Shown: positions 9,253 through 19,067, counted from the first letter of the stretch. The stretch is DNA of 64,000 bases from Roseibium sp. TrichSKD4 (GCF_000148725.1 NZ_GL476319.1:701923-765922), one strand, 5' to 3'. The notes: generated by a model from the sequence alone, not told the origin. A program made the numbers and translations.

Positions 9253-10166
9253 ATGGCCAGCCTTCATCGCGTATTCTTCGTTCTGTCCAGCCTCGCGCTT
9301 ATCGCAGCCCTATTCATGGGCACCCAGCGAAGGCCGACACGCTGACGGAGATCACAAAAGACGCTTGGCTCAAAGCGGCGACCTCCTGGCCAAAAGCAAA
9401 AGACGGCCTGCCGGATGGCAATATTGCCCAAAGGTCAAACGGTGACATAACCGCAGCCTGGTACAGCGCTCCGACGACGAGATACCGTCACGGCGTGATT
9501 GGCGATGCAATTGAAGCCGCTCAACTAAATATCCGCACGCGCAACGGGAAAACTCTCTCCCTCACCCTGCCCCAAACAGAAGTCTTTGAAGACAGAACCC
9601 CTCGCCTTGCAGACCTTGACGGAGATGGCCAAACTGAAGTCATCACCATCCGCTCGTCCAACCGTGGCGGGGGATCAGTTACCCTCTATGCATTGCGAAA
9701 TGGCCAATTGCAGGAAGTCGGTAGCACAGGTTTCATCGGCCGCGCCAACCGCTGGCTCAATATTGCTGGCATAGCCGACTATCTTGGCAACGGTATGCAG
9801 CAAGTCGCCTATGTCGAGATACCGCATATCGGTGGAACCCTTAGGCTTTATGAGTTTAATGACGGCAAGATGCGGCAGGCCTTGTCGAAATTCGGGTTCT
9901 CAAACCACGCTATCGGTTCTCGAAACCTCGGTCTGTCTGCAACAGCAGATATGAATGGCGACGGCACCTTCGACCTTCTCGTTCCAGATACGAGGCGCAG
10001 CACGCTACATGCACTGTCATTCAAGGGCGGCAGCATCCAGCAGCTCGGGAAATTCCGACTTCCTGCCCCGCTGGAAACCGACATACACACAAGCGGATCA
10101 AAGGCCTCCACAACCTTCCTCTTCGGGCTGACAAACGGACGGTACTACGAACTATCGATGCCTTAG
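9253..10166 (+). pseudogene. Exported FG-GAP/VCBS-repeat protein with a frameshift after the signal peptide
   Basis: The ATG at 9253 starts a signal-peptide-like stretch (MASLHRVFFVLSSLALIAAL) that runs into a stop at about 9343-9345. A different frame opens at about 9333 (ADTLTEITKDAWLKAATSWP) and continues to 10166. The two join into one typical exported protein if one base is added or two removed near 9316-9332. The downstream part has FG-GAP-like calcium loops: LADLDGDGQTEVI, IADYLGNGMQQVAYVE and TADMNGDGTFDLLVPD, spaced as beta-propeller blades. Such proteins are usually periplasmic; the function is unknown. Either a sequencing error or a broken gene; a remnant from a start near 9495 would lack export. 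Confidence 0.75.
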
Positions 10167-10168
10167 GG

Positions 10169-11212
10169 TCAGATAATCTCGTCTTCGTCAAACATCGGGT
10201 CGGCAAGAAGTTGCGAATTCAGGCTGTCGATTGTGTCTTCGACAACATCCGCCTGCTTGATCTCAGCGATATGAATGAGGCCGTCGCCTTCATTGACAAC
10301 AGGAAGGTTCGTGCGTCCGATGATCAGGCCTTCCATGGGCGCATAAACTTCGCTCTCCACTTCTCCGAAGGGGTCTGAAACGATCCCGAGGAGGTCGTCT
10401 TCCTGGACGAACTCACCGGCTGACTTAAAGAGCCGCAGCAAACCACCAGCAGGCGAACGCACCCAAGAGCTCATTGACGCAAGCAAGGTCGGTTTACGAG
10501 GTTTCGCAATGCCCTTGTTTCCAACCATCTTGAGCGATTTCATCACCCGAAGAATGCCCGAGACGCCAGACCGCACCACCATTTCGTCCAGCCGAAGCGC
10601 TTCACCGCCCTCAAACAGCAGAACATCAACACCAGCTTCTTGAGCCGCCTGCCGCATGGAGCCCTCCCGCAATTTTGCGGTGATGGTGACTGGCGCACCG
10701 AAAGCACGAGCCAAGGCCATTGTCTCCAAAGAGGATGGCGACACGCGAATTTGCGGCAGATTTGTGCGGTGGATCGCAGCTGAGTGAAGGTCGATGCGAA
10801 GGTCAGACCGCCCGACAATTTCACTCATGAAGATTTCGGCCAATCGACTGGCCAAAGAGCCACGCGGACTACCGGGAAACGACCGGTTTAAGTCACGCCG
10901 GTCGGGAAGATAGCGCGAGTGGTTCAGAAATCCGAACGCATTTACAATCGGCACCAGCAAAAGCGTGCCCCGCAGGCCATCGAGGTTGGACGCTTTCAAG
11001 AGCCTGCGTGCAATCTCAACCCCAATAATTTCATCGCCGTGAACAGCCGCACTGACAAAGAGTACGGGTCCAGCCCGACGCCCATGCACGACATGCACCG
11101 ACATTGAAACCGGTGTATGGTCGGACAACACGCTCACCGGCACATCAACCGTCTTGCGTGTGCCCGGCGCAACCCGTTGCCCGCCAATTTCAAAGGCCTT
11201 GCGCGTTGCCAT
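10169..11212 (-). CDS. Succinylglutamate desuccinylase/aspartoacylase family zinc deacylase
   Basis: A 347-residue M14-like zinc carboxypeptidase-fold protein. Visible zinc ligands and catalytic motifs are VHGDEIIGVE (His and Glu), DLNRSFPG, and IDLHSAAIHR (His). The C-terminal part (YAPMEGLIIGRTNLPVVNEGDGLIHIA) is the biotinyl-like beta domain common in this group. It starts 5 bases after the rimK stop, with AAGGG upstream, and forms one operon with rimK and rimB. RimK adds glutamates to the C-terminus of a target such as ribosomal protein S6, so a linked amidohydrolase could trim or recycle the tag. That link is inferred from context only. Confidence 0.87.
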   Translation of the reverse strand: MATRKAFEIGGQRVAPGTRKTVDVPVSVLSDHTPVSMSVHVVHGRRAGPVLFVSAAVHGDEIIGVEIARRLLKASNLDGLRGTLLLVPIVNAFGFLNHSRYLPDRRDLNRSFPGSPRGSLASRLAEIFMSEIVGRSDLRIDLHSAAIHRTNLPQIRVSPSSLETMALARAFGAPVTITAKLREGSMRQAAQEAGVDVLLFEGGEALRLDEMVVRSGVSGILRVMKSLKMVGNKGIAKPRKPTLLASMSSWVRSPAGGLLRLFKSAGEFVQEDDLLGIVSDPFGEVESEVYAPMEGLIIGRTNLPVVNEGDGLIHIAEIKQADVVEDTIDSLNSQLLADPMFDEDEII

Positions 11213-11217
11213 TGGCG

Positions 11218-12123
11218 TCAGCCCTTACCCTTGGTTTTCGTCTTTCCAACCTTCGCGTTCTTTTCCAACACTTCGATAATCTTGGAGGCAATATCAATGC
11301 CTGTCGCCTTTTCAACGCCTTCAAGTCCGGGAGAGGAATTGACCTCCATAACCACCGCACCGTGATTGGAGCGAAGCATATCAACACCGCACACATTCAG
11401 ACCCATCGATTTGGCGGCCCTGAGCGCTGTTGACCGTTCTTCCGGCGTAATCCGAACCGCCTTTGCGCTGCCGCCTCGGTGAAGATTGGACCGGAAATCA
11501 CCCTCAGCCCCGGTTCTCTGCATGGCAGCGATAACCTTACCGCCCACCACAAGCGCCCGAATGTCCGTTCCACCAGCCTCCTTGATAAACTCCTGCACCA
11601 GGATGTTCACGTTGGCCCCGCGAAAGGCTTCGATCACCGATTTCGCGGAGCGTTCCGTATCAGCCAGAACCACCCCGATGCCTTGCGTGCCTTCAAGCAA
11701 CTTGATCACGACTGGCGCCCCGCCAGCCGTCGCCAGCACCTGCTCGGTCATTTTCGGGTCATGCGCAAAGGTCGTGACCGGCAGTCCAATCCCATCACGG
11801 GCCAGAAGCTGCATGGATCGCAACTTGTCTCGCGACCGGCCAATGGCGACGGATTCATTTAACGGATAAACACCCATCATTTCGAATTGGCGCAAGACCG
11901 CCAAACCATAATAGGTGATAGACGCGCCGATCCGCGGAATGACCGCGTCAAATCCGGTCAATTTCTCGCCGTTGTAATAGATCTCCGGCCGCCGGGACGC
12001 GATGTTCATGTAACATCGCAAGGTGTTGATGATTTCCAGTTCGTGACCGCGTGCCTCTGCTGCTTCCTTCAAACGCCGGTGCGAATAAAGGTTCGGGTTC
12101 CGCGCCATCATTGCGATTTTCAT
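11218..12123 (-). CDS. rimK: RimK family alpha-L-glutamate ligase
   Basis: A 301-residue ATP-grasp ligase that adds glutamate to the C-terminus of ribosomal protein S6 and can make poly-glutamate. Visible features are the N-terminal pre-ATP-grasp domain ([20 protein letters not shown]), the ATP-binding stretch [20 protein letters not shown], the [20 protein letters not shown] loop and the metal-binding [19 protein letters not shown]. The C-terminus is Lys-rich. The start overlaps the rimB stop (ATGA) behind GGGAGGGGG. The length is normal. Confidence 0.95.
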   Translation of the reverse strand: MKIAMMARNPNLYSHRRLKEAAEARGHELEIINTLRCYMNIASRRPEIYYNGEKLTGFDAVIPRIGASITYYGLAVLRQFEMMGVYPLNESVAIGRSRDKLRSMQLLARDGIGLPVTTFAHDPKMTEQVLATAGGAPVVIKLLEGTQGIGVVLADTERSAKSVIEAFRGANVNILVQEFIKEAGGTDIRALVVGGKVIAAMQRTGAEGDFRSNLHRGGSAKAVRITPEERSTALRAAKSMGLNVCGVDMLRSNHGAVVMEVNSSPGLEGVEKATGIDIASKIIEVLEKNAKVGKTKTKGKG

Positions 12124-12671
12124 GGCTTGCCCCCTCCCTCGTTCTGTTTGTCCTGAACCGGCGCCATCGTTCGTTCTTCGGACAGATGGGTTTTTGGCTG
12201 ACGGTCTTCATTTTGCACATCCGGCTCGCCCAACAGGAAGGAGCGACCGGGATTGACCAGCAACTTTCGTCGCCGAATGGCCGTGCGTCCCAAGATCATG
12301 TCAAAGCCCATATTTGATCGGTCCGCCAAGGACACTTCGATGCGCCAACGACGCTGACCGAGTTTCATGAGCACTTCAATGATAGGACGGTTTTCTGGAA
12401 CGCCGCTCGTGTTCTTGATGGGGCGTTCGTCGTGAAGAGGTACTTCCACATGGGTTGAATGATGAAGCTCGGAAGCAGGAATGGTGAAACGCACCCACTT
12501 CACACCTTCTCTTTCGAAAAAGGACAGATCTCCGACGTGGAGCGCGGAGGTTCGCGCCCCCGTATCGATCTTGGTGCGCATCCCAGAAACCCCTAGTTCC
12601 GGCAAGCACACATATTCCCGCCAACCAATGACTTGGATTTCCCTGGAAGACTTCTGCTTTGCGCTTGTCAT
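12120..12671 (-). CDS. RimB-like ATP-dependent zinc protease family protein
   Basis: A 183-residue member of the retropepsin-like putative zinc protease family (PF05618) that travels with RimK. Its signature is [16 protein letters not shown] around residues 30-45, with Asp in the aspartic-protease-like DTGA motif, and [21 protein letters not shown] near residue 125. The last ~35 residues are polar and poorly conserved. It is the first gene of the rimB-rimK-deacylase operon. RimB has been proposed to act with RimK on S6 glutamylation. The start ATG has only a weak ribosome binding site. Confidence 0.88.
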   Translation of the reverse strand: MTSAKQKSSREIQVIGWREYVCLPELGVSGMRTKIDTGARTSALHVGDLSFFEREGVKWVRFTIPASELHHSTHVEVPLHDERPIKNTSGVPENRPIIEVLMKLGQRRWRIEVSLADRSNMGFDMILGRTAIRRRKLLVNPGRSFLLGEPDVQNEDRQPKTHLSEERTMAPVQDKQNEGGGKP

Positions 12672-13015
12672 TCAATTGGGCCCCGTTCCAAGGTTAGAGC
12701 AAGTCAGGCAATGCCATCAAATACGATTTGACCTCAAGAAAACAGAGCATTTCGGGCGCTTTTCCTTTTCAACAAGCTTGGCTGGGAACCTCGCCTACAA
12801 TCCGCACCCAAACGGTCGCAAATCGTCGTGATTCAGACATTTCTAACCAAAACAGATGCAGGACCTGGCCGGATACAAGTTGAGGTAGAGACAATTTCGC
12901 GAATGTCCCTGACCTCGGTACCGAGCAAACGGCTTGCGGGCAGAAAAACCTTCCCCTAGCTTCACCACTCTATTTCGCACCCATTTCAATCCCAAGAATT
13001 TGAAAGTCTCAAAAC
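12672..13015. other. Intergenic region between divergent rimB operon and nucleoside hydrolase
   Basis: Divergent promoter region. I see no gene, strong hairpin or operator in it. Confidence 0.5.
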
Positions 13016-13957
13016 ATGGCGCCGCGCAAGATCATCATTGACACGGATCCCGGGCAGGACGACGCAGTCGCCATTTTGCTGGCGCAAGCCAGCCCTGAGG
13101 AGTTGGAAGTGTTGGGCATTTGCGCCGTTGCAGGCAACGTACCCCTTCCCCTCACACAAAAGAACGCCCGCATTGTGTGCGAGCTGGCTGGGAAGCCGGA
13201 AACGAAAGTCTTTTCTGGCTGTGAGCGACCCATGTTCCGCAAACTGGTGACGGCAGAACACGTTCATGGCAAGACAGGCCTTGATGGCCCGGTGATGAAA
13301 GATCCGACCATGCCGCTGCAGGAGCAACATGCAGTCGACTTCATCATCGAGACCCTGCGCCGCGAACCTGCAAACACAGTGACCCTGTGCACATTGGGTC
13401 CGCTGACGAATGTTGGCACCGCCATGCACGTGGCTCCGGACATTATTCCGAAAATCCGGGAAATCGTGATGATGGGAGGCGCTTATTTTGAGGTGGGCAA
13501 CATCACGCCTGCAGCCGAGTTCAACATCTATGTCGATCCGCATGCCGCCAATATCGTGTTCAAGTCCGGCGCGCCACTTACTGTCATGCCACTGGATGTC
13601 ACTCACAAGGCACTGACGACGCCGGAGCGCGTGGAAGCTTTCCGCAATCTGGGAACGGAACCTGGACGCATGGTCGCCGAGTGGACCGATTTCTTCGAGC
13701 GGTTCGACATGGACAAATACGGCAGCCAAGGCGCTCCGCTGCACGATCCTTGCGTCATCGCATGGTTACTGAAACCGGACCTCTTTTCCGGCAGAAAGAT
13801 CAATGTGGAAATCGAAACCCAGTCGGAACTCACCATGGGCATGACGGTCGCCGACTGGTGGAACGTCATGGACAGACCCGAAAACGCCACCTTCATCCGC
13901 GACATCGACGCCGACGGCTTCTACGCCCTCTTGCTGGACCGCATCGGACGGTTGTGA
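13016..13957 (+). CDS. Inosine-uridine preferring nucleoside hydrolase family protein
   Basis: A 313-residue hydrolase that cleaves the N-glycosidic bond of nucleosides to base and ribose in the cytosol. The calcium-binding signature IIIDTDPGQDDAVAIL is at residues 6-21. CTLGPLTNVGTAM, IVMMGGAYFEVGNITPAAEFN (active-site loop) and the late APLHDPCVIAWLL (catalytic Asp/His region) are all present. Length and motif order are normal. It is monocistronic, followed by a hairpin that begins on its stop codon. With adeC (24196-25905) it suggests purine salvage ability in this region. Confidence 0.92.
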   Translation: MAPRKIIIDTDPGQDDAVAILLAQASPEELEVLGICAVAGNVPLPLTQKNARIVCELAGKPETKVFSGCERPMFRKLVTAEHVHGKTGLDGPVMKDPTMPLQEQHAVDFIIETLRREPANTVTLCTLGPLTNVGTAMHVAPDIIPKIREIVMMGGAYFEVGNITPAAEFNIYVDPHAANIVFKSGAPLTVMPLDVTHKALTTPERVEAFRNLGTEPGRMVAEWTDFFERFDMDKYGSQGAPLHDPCVIAWLLKPDLFSGRKINVEIETQSELTMGMTVADWWNVMDRPENATFIRDIDADGFYALLLDRIGRL

Positions 13958-13982
13958 TCCGGGCACGGTCTGCGCCCGGATC
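13956..13982. terminator. Hairpin terminator after the nucleoside hydrolase gene
   Basis: GATCCGGGC (13956-13964) pairs with GCCCGGATC (13974-13982) across a 9-base loop. It overlaps the TGA of the upstream gene and sits between convergent genes. The T tract is poor. Confidence 0.6.
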
Positions 13983-13993
13983 AAATCTGACCG

Positions 13994-15565
13994 TTAAAGG
14001 TTGCCCTTGCTCATTTCCCCGGCGATGTGGTCCGCCTGCCGGATGGCCAGAGCAACGATGGTCAGGGTCGGGTTTTCTGCTGCACCTGTGGTGAACTGAC
14101 TGCCATCCGAGATAAACAGATTGGCGATATCATGGGTTTGACCCCAGCGGTTCACCACACCATCGCGCGCCTTTTCCGACATGCGGTTGGTGCCCAGATT
14201 GTGCGTTGACGGATAGGGAGGCGTCGGGAAGGTCCGCGTTGCTCCCACGGCCTCATAGACTGCCATGCCTTGCTTGTAGGCATGATCGCGCATCGCAATA
14301 TCATTCGGGTGATCATCGAAATGCACGTTGGGTGCCGGTAGGCCGTATTGATCCAGCGCATCGTGATTGAGCGTGATCCGATTGGTTTCCTGCGGCATGT
14401 CTTCGCCAACCAGCCACATGCCCGCCATGTTCTCATAAGCATCGAGAGCTGTGGTGAACTCACGCCCCCATCCGCCCGGGTCAAGGAAAGCGGCCATAAA
14501 CGGCAAGCCCAGCGCGAGGGTCTCCATCTCATAACCGCCGACAAAACCGCGTGACGGGTCATGACGAGATTCATCCTGAATGATCCCGGCCATGGTCGTG
14601 CCCCGCCACATCTTCACTGGCTTGTCGAACACGGCATAAACCGATCCGGTCATGTGGCGCATGTAGTTGCGCCCGACCTGACCGGAAGAATTGGCCAACC
14701 CATCCGGAAACATGTTACTTGCAGAGTTGAGCAGCAGGCGCGGGCTTTCGATGGAATTGCCAGCCACGCAGACAATTCTGGCCCTTTGCATATGCTGGTT
14801 GCCGTCCTTGTCCGCATAGACAACGCCGATCACCTTGCCGCTCTCGTCATGCTCGATCTTTAGAACGTGCGCATGTTCGCGAACTTCCAGATTGCCAGTC
14901 GCTTCACCACGCGGGATGTCGGTATAAGCGGCGGACCATTTAGCCCCCCATTTACAGCCCTGGAAACAGAACCCGGTCTGTTGGCACGCCAGGCGATCAT
15001 CATAGTCGGCGCTGTTGATCGCCATCCGGCCCGTGTGGACGTCCTTGTAGCCAAGCTTCTTCGCGCCCGCTTCAAAGACCTTGAAGTTGTTGTTACCCGG
15101 CAGACCTACGCGGTCACCAGTGCGGGTGACACCCAGCTTGGCTTCCGCCTTTTCGTACCACGGCTCCATTTCCGCCAGATCAATCGGCCAATCGAGCAGG
15201 TTTGCGCCCTGCACGTCGCCATAGGTTGTCTTGGTCTTGAACTCATGCGCCTGAAAACGCAGCGATGCGCCCGCCCAGTGGGTGGTGGTGCCCCCAACTG
15301 CCTTCACAATCCAGGCCGGCAGCCCGGAAAAGTCTTTCGCAACCCGCCAATCCCCAGAGGTAGTGCGCTTGTCGAGCCACGCCAGCTGACCGAAGCTTTC
15401 CCACTCATCATTGATATAGTCGTCCGGCAGATAACGTCCGCCCGCTTCCAGCGCGACAACGCTGACGCCCTTTTGCGCAAGCTCATTGGCAAGGACGCCA
15501 CCGCCCGCGCCGGTTCCAATCACGACGACAACACTGTCGTCGGACAAGTCAAATGGTGCAGCCAT
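13994..15565 (-). CDS. GMC-family FAD oxidoreductase (gluconate 2-dehydrogenase large-subunit type)
   Basis: A 523-residue flavoprotein. The N-terminal Rossmann motif is VVVVIGTGAGGGVLANELAQ, followed by VVALEAGGRYLPDD. The middle has GGTTTHWAGASLRF and a Cys pair in QQTGFCFQGCKWG. The C-terminus carries the GMC catalytic region STHNLGTNRM and DGSQFTTGAAENPTLTIVALA. Such subunits oxidise sugars or sugar acids on the periplasmic side and pass electrons to a cytochrome c. It starts 11 bases after its small subunit, behind GGGAGGG. No cytochrome c subunit is adjacent. The substrate is unknown. Confidence 0.9.
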   Translation of the reverse strand: MAAPFDLSDDSVVVVIGTGAGGGVLANELAQKGVSVVALEAGGRYLPDDYINDEWESFGQLAWLDKRTTSGDWRVAKDFSGLPAWIVKAVGGTTTHWAGASLRFQAHEFKTKTTYGDVQGANLLDWPIDLAEMEPWYEKAEAKLGVTRTGDRVGLPGNNNFKVFEAGAKKLGYKDVHTGRMAINSADYDDRLACQQTGFCFQGCKWGAKWSAAYTDIPRGEATGNLEVREHAHVLKIEHDESGKVIGVVYADKDGNQHMQRARIVCVAGNSIESPRLLLNSASNMFPDGLANSSGQVGRNYMRHMTGSVYAVFDKPVKMWRGTTMAGIIQDESRHDPSRGFVGGYEMETLALGLPFMAAFLDPGGWGREFTTALDAYENMAGMWLVGEDMPQETNRITLNHDALDQYGLPAPNVHFDDHPNDIAMRDHAYKQGMAVYEAVGATRTFPTPPYPSTHNLGTNRMSEKARDGVVNRWGQTHDIANLFISDGSQFTTGAAENPTLTIVALAIRQADHIAGEMSKGNL

Positions 15566-15576
15566 TGTGCCCTCCC

Positions 15577-16101
15577 TCAGATCCAGTTGATGTCGTCAAA
15601 GCCGCGGTCGATATAGCCACCTTGGGAGTAGCTCTCGCCCTCATAACCAAAGAGTGGCCAAACGGCTTTTTGATTGTAGAGACCTGTCACCAGACCTCCC
15701 CGAATCATTTGAAAGAAGCTGCTGCCTTCCATGGCGCGCAGGAGGTCAACGCGGTCCCGCTCCCAGCCCGCACCTGTGTAACTGCTGTGCCCTTTGCCTT
15801 GGGCAGCTGCATTCAAAGCGGCAACGCCGCTTTCGATCATTTCCGCCTGATCCGCATTGTCATAGCCTTTCACGGCAGCGGCGTAATATTCATCAGCCAC
15901 ATGATCGTGCGGATATATATCGCGCGCCATCTGAATAAGCGTTGCCATGGTTTCCGGTTTCAAGGCCTTCACTTCCATGGCCCACGCCGCATCCGTAGCC
16001 GCGACAAAACCCGGTCCGACCACAAAAGCCGCGCCAAAGGCCAGGCTTCCCGTCAGTAAGTCCCGCCGCGACATACTGCGACGATCCAGGATCGTTTCCA
16101 T
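15577..16101 (-). CDS. Gluconate 2-dehydrogenase subunit 3 family protein with Tat signal
   Basis: A 174-residue small subunit. The N-terminus has a twin-arginine signal (SMSRRDLLTGSLAFGAAFVV, cleavage after a later AWA). In this enzyme class the small subunit carries the folded flavoprotein subunit through the Tat system. The start at 16101 is chosen because GGGAGGAG lies just upstream; the open frame upstream to 16233 is not needed. It is directly followed by the GMC subunit, so the pair is one operon. Confidence 0.9.
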   Translation of the reverse strand: METILDRRSMSRRDLLTGSLAFGAAFVVGPGFVAATDAAWAMEVKALKPETMATLIQMARDIYPHDHVADEYYAAAVKGYDNADQAEMIESGVAALNAAAQGKGHSSYTGAGWERDRVDLLRAMEGSSFFQMIRGGLVTGLYNQKAVWPLFGYEGESYSQGGYIDRGFDDINWI

Positions 16102-16233
16102 TTGCTCCTCCCTCGGGCCCGGTCGTCCGGACCCCTCATATGTGCGCCCTGTCTCAGGTTGTCCTGATCCAAAGGCGCTGTCCTCCTCAAACCAAAAACC
16201 GGAGCACGACCTCCCAATCGCGCTCCGGTTCAA

Positions 16234-16629
16234 TCATTTGAATCGCCCGTGTTTTTGCAGAACCTCGATTTGATACCCGTCCGGGTCTGCAACGAAAAAG
16301 AACTTGGCAAGCAGCGCGCCCTCGCGCTCAAATTCTACGATCTTGCGTGGGGCCAGCCCTTCTGCCTCAAACCGTGCATGTTCGGCATCCAGATCATCGA
16401 CGCAAAGAGCCAAGTGGCCGTAGCCATCGCCAAGGTCATAGGGCTCTTCGCGCCCCTTGTTGATGGTCAATTCCAGCTCAAAATCGGCTTCAGGATTTCG
16501 CAGATAAACTAGAACGAAACTGTCGAACTCCAACCGTTCGGCAACATTCAGTCCAAAGGCTTTTTGATAAAATTCCACGGATCGCGCTTCTTCCAGAACG
16601 CGGATCATGGAGTGGATTGCTTTCGCCAA
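16234..16629 (-). CDS. VOC family protein, glyoxalase I-like
   Basis: A 131-residue vicinal-oxygen-chelate protein with the glyoxalase I pattern. IHSMIRVLEEARSVEFYQKAFGL (first metal His), GHLALCVDDLDAEHARFE (second His) and DPDGYQIEVLQKHG (Glu) are in the right places. Lactoylglutathione lyase (methylglyoxal removal) is the likely activity, but other VOC functions cannot be ruled out. The start is TTG at 16629 behind a strong GGAGG. It lies about 130 bases upstream of the dehydrogenase pair on the same strand. Confidence 0.83.
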   Translation of the reverse strand: MAKAIHSMIRVLEEARSVEFYQKAFGLNVAERLEFDSFVLVYLRNPEADFELELTINKGREEPYDLGDGYGHLALCVDDLDAEHARFEAEGLAPRKIVEFEREGALLAKFFFVADPDGYQIEVLQKHGRFK

Positions 16630-16726
16630 CTTACACCTCCAAGGATCGGACTTACGATCATGAAGGGATTTTGGGGGAGTTGGTCAGCCCCGTGGTAGTA
16701 GCACGATACTACAGGTGATTTTTCGT

Positions 16727-17017
16727 CTATTCGGCCGCTTCAAGCACCGGACGAGACGCCATCTGTCGGGTCCGGATCAAGCAAGCGCACCGCAGCAGCG
16801 AGGTGAAGTTCGGCGCTTCGCCGCGCAGTTCCAGAACCTCGGAATGCAGCTTGGAAACAAAGGCGGGCGTTGTCAGCCCCTCACCGGCGGCAATGTCATC
16901 CAGAATGTCCCAAAACGACTTTTCAAGCCGAATGCTCGTACTTTGTCCGTTCAGCCGCAAACGACGGGTCAGCGGCTCATAATCTGCAGGATCCTGACCG
17001 GCAAATATCTGGCACAT
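16727..17017 (-). CDS. Ribbon-helix-helix domain protein
   Basis: A 96-residue protein. Residues about 17-65 (RRLRLNGQSTSIRLEKSFWD, then ILDDIAAGEGLTTPAFVSKL) match the RHH_4 family of small DNA-binding proteins common in alphaproteobacteria. The rest (NFTSLLRCACLIRTRQ) fits family members, whose targets are unknown. The ATG at 17017 has GAGGAAAA upstream; earlier in-frame codons lack this. It is probably a small regulator. Confidence 0.82.
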   Translation of the reverse strand: MCQIFAGQDPADYEPLTRRLRLNGQSTSIRLEKSFWDILDDIAAGEGLTTPAFVSKLHSEVLELRGEAPNFTSLLRCACLIRTRQMASRPVLEAAE

Positions 17018-17196
17018 GCTTTTCCTCCCTGACTTGAGAAAGCAATCTTGCAGCATATGAGGTTTTTCAAGATCACCCAGCAACCATGCCGAGTTTAGAT
17101 TGATTCAAAATCTCAACTTAACCCTACGTTAAACCACAACTTCACTTTTAAAAGCACGACCATCGTATTGATACAATTATCAGGTTCACCATCCAA

Positions 17197-17781
17197 TCAT
17201 CCGTACGGATCTTTTGGCGAGCGGTCTTCAGACAGGCTACGACGGGAAGATCGCGTCAGGTTTTCAATTGCGTCAGCCAGATGCACTTCCTGAATGTTGT
17301 AGTCGCCGCGCGCAACGCGAATCTTGTGCGCCTCCAGCATGACTTCCCCCATCTGGATGCCAGCGGGCGGCTCAAATCGGTAGCTGGCAAGCTCGATCAA
17401 GAGGCCAAGGGGATCGCGGAAATAGATGGAATCCATGAAACCGCGATCTTTCTCGCCGCTATGGTCAATGCCTCGCTCGTCCAGACGTTTGGCAATCTGA
17501 CGGAACGTGGCTTGAGACACATTCAGGGCAAGGTGGTGGACGCAGCCAATATCCTGTGGTGCAGGAGAGGCATCCGCTTTGCGCTCTTCGTTTGTGAAGA
17601 TGGTGATGAGACGCCCGTCACCGGGATCAAAATAAAGGTGACTCTGCTTGGCATCATCCAGATTGGGCTGCTCAAACACGAACGGCATGCCGAGCAGGCC
17701 TTCCCAGAAATCTATCGAGGTCTGACGATCTGCGCCAACAAGCGTGATGTGATGGATGCCTTGGGTCTGGATCTTTTGCAC
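17197..17781 (-). CDS. VOC family protein, ring-cleaving dioxygenase-like
   Basis: About 194 residues. The N-terminal module IHHITLVGADRQTSIDFWEG (metal His) is followed by IGCVHHLALNVSQATFRQIA (second metal His) and SIYFRDPLGLLIELASY (Glu ligand). This suits the two-module VOC dioxygenase/glyoxalase group. The C-terminal ~50 residues are an extension. The GTG start at 17781 has AGGAG at good spacing; an ATG at 17826 has none. The substrate is unknown. Confidence 0.82.
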   Translation of the reverse strand: MQKIQTQGIHHITLVGADRQTSIDFWEGLLGMPFVFEQPNLDDAKQSHLYFDPGDGRLITIFTNEERKADASPAPQDIGCVHHLALNVSQATFRQIAKRLDERGIDHSGEKDRGFMDSIYFRDPLGLLIELASYRFEPPAGIQMGEVMLEAHKIRVARGDYNIQEVHLADAIENLTRSSRRSLSEDRSPKDPYG

Positions 17782-18045
17782 GGTCTTGCTCCTGAATAGA
17801 ACCTCAGTGTTGCAAGCCCTACGCATTCAAACAATGCCGAGATCAGTGAACGGTCTGTCTGCCCGCTGCTGAACACTGAGGGACAGAAAAGGGAGACGCA
17901 GCCCTTCCCAAACAGTTCAGAAGCATTATGATCCAGTACAACTCCAATTCGCGACCCTATCCGCTTTACGTGCCCCAGTTTCGTTGGCCGCCAGTCAAAC
18001 GACCGCATGGGCGGACGGCTCACTTTTCGATGCAAGACCCCTTTT

Positions 18046-19014
18046 ATGACGCAGTCTCCGGACGAAGATACCCACTCTCACTCCCTGTCTCAGCGCATCG
18101 AACGCCTCACCGAACGGCTGCCATCCAACACGATTGGCGCGCTCTGGATCCTGCTCGCCGCCTTTCTCTTCACCATCATGGCAACCTTGATCAAACTGGC
18201 GGGTGAAGGATTGTCGGTGTTTCAGATCCTTGTTGTTCGGCAGGCCGTGATGGTGGCAATCGTTGCACCGAAAATTCTCCCCAACCTGCCCGGATCACTC
18301 GCGACCAAACGACCGGGTCTGCAAGCAGCGCGAATTGTCTTTGCCTCAACTGCCATGCTCTGCGGTTTTACGGCTCTGATTGAGTTGCCACTTGCCGATG
18401 CAACGGCCCTCAATTTCTCAAAGACCTTTTTCATCACGATCTTCGCCATCATCTTTTTGGGAGAAACAGTGGGCTTTCACCGCTGGGGCGCGACCATCGT
18501 GGGCTTTTTGGGCGTTCTGATTATGCTGCGACCAGAGGGCGATGGGCTGGTTGACCCCTATGCCGCACTCGCCATTGCCGGTGCAGCCTGCGCGGGCATG
18601 GTCATGGTCATCCTGCGCATTCTCACGCGCACAGATCCCCCCATCACAGTGCTGACCTATCAGGCTGTTTTTGTCGGGCTGCTCATGGCCATTCCAGCCT
18701 ATATGACCTGGCAAACCCCAAGCATGGAACAGTGGGCGATCATGATCGTGCTTGGCGTGGTGTCATGGGCAGCACAAATGTGCAACATCAAGGCTTTCAA
18801 GGCCGGAGAGGCAACCGCCATTGCCTCGCTCGACTACACACGCCTGCTCTACGCCACCGTGTTTGGAGCCGTGATTTTCGGCAACTGGCCGAGCGTTGAA
18901 ACGCTCATCGGCGCTGCGGTCATCATCGCCGCCTCGCTCTACACCGTCCGCCGCGAAGCCATCAAAGGCCGCGCCCTTGCCCGCAACGCCGACGGGCGCG
19001 GATATAACAACTGA
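18046..19014 (+). CDS. DMT superfamily (EamA) transporter
   Basis: About 322 residues with ten predicted membrane helices in two EamA repeats (first from LWILLAAFLFTIMATLIKLAG, second from AALAIAGAACAGMVMVILRI). Its ELPLADATALNFSKTFFITI resembles the matching part of the gene at 1812-2810, so the two are paralogues. The likely role is export of a small metabolite. The start is uncertain: the ATG at 18046 begins a hydrophilic leader (MTQSPDEDTHSH) with a weak ribosome binding site; the frame is open to 18007. Confidence 0.85.
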   Translation: MTQSPDEDTHSHSLSQRIERLTERLPSNTIGALWILLAAFLFTIMATLIKLAGEGLSVFQILVVRQAVMVAIVAPKILPNLPGSLATKRPGLQAARIVFASTAMLCGFTALIELPLADATALNFSKTFFITIFAIIFLGETVGFHRWGATIVGFLGVLIMLRPEGDGLVDPYAALAIAGAACAGMVMVILRILTRTDPPITVLTYQAVFVGLLMAIPAYMTWQTPSMEQWAIMIVLGVVSWAAQMCNIKAFKAGEATAIASLDYTRLLYATVFGAVIFGNWPSVETLIGAAVIIAASLYTVRREAIKGRALARNADGRGYNN

Positions 19015-19067
19015 AGGATCAGCACAAGCAATCGCCTATGAACACCCTTCAACCGAACGACCACCTG

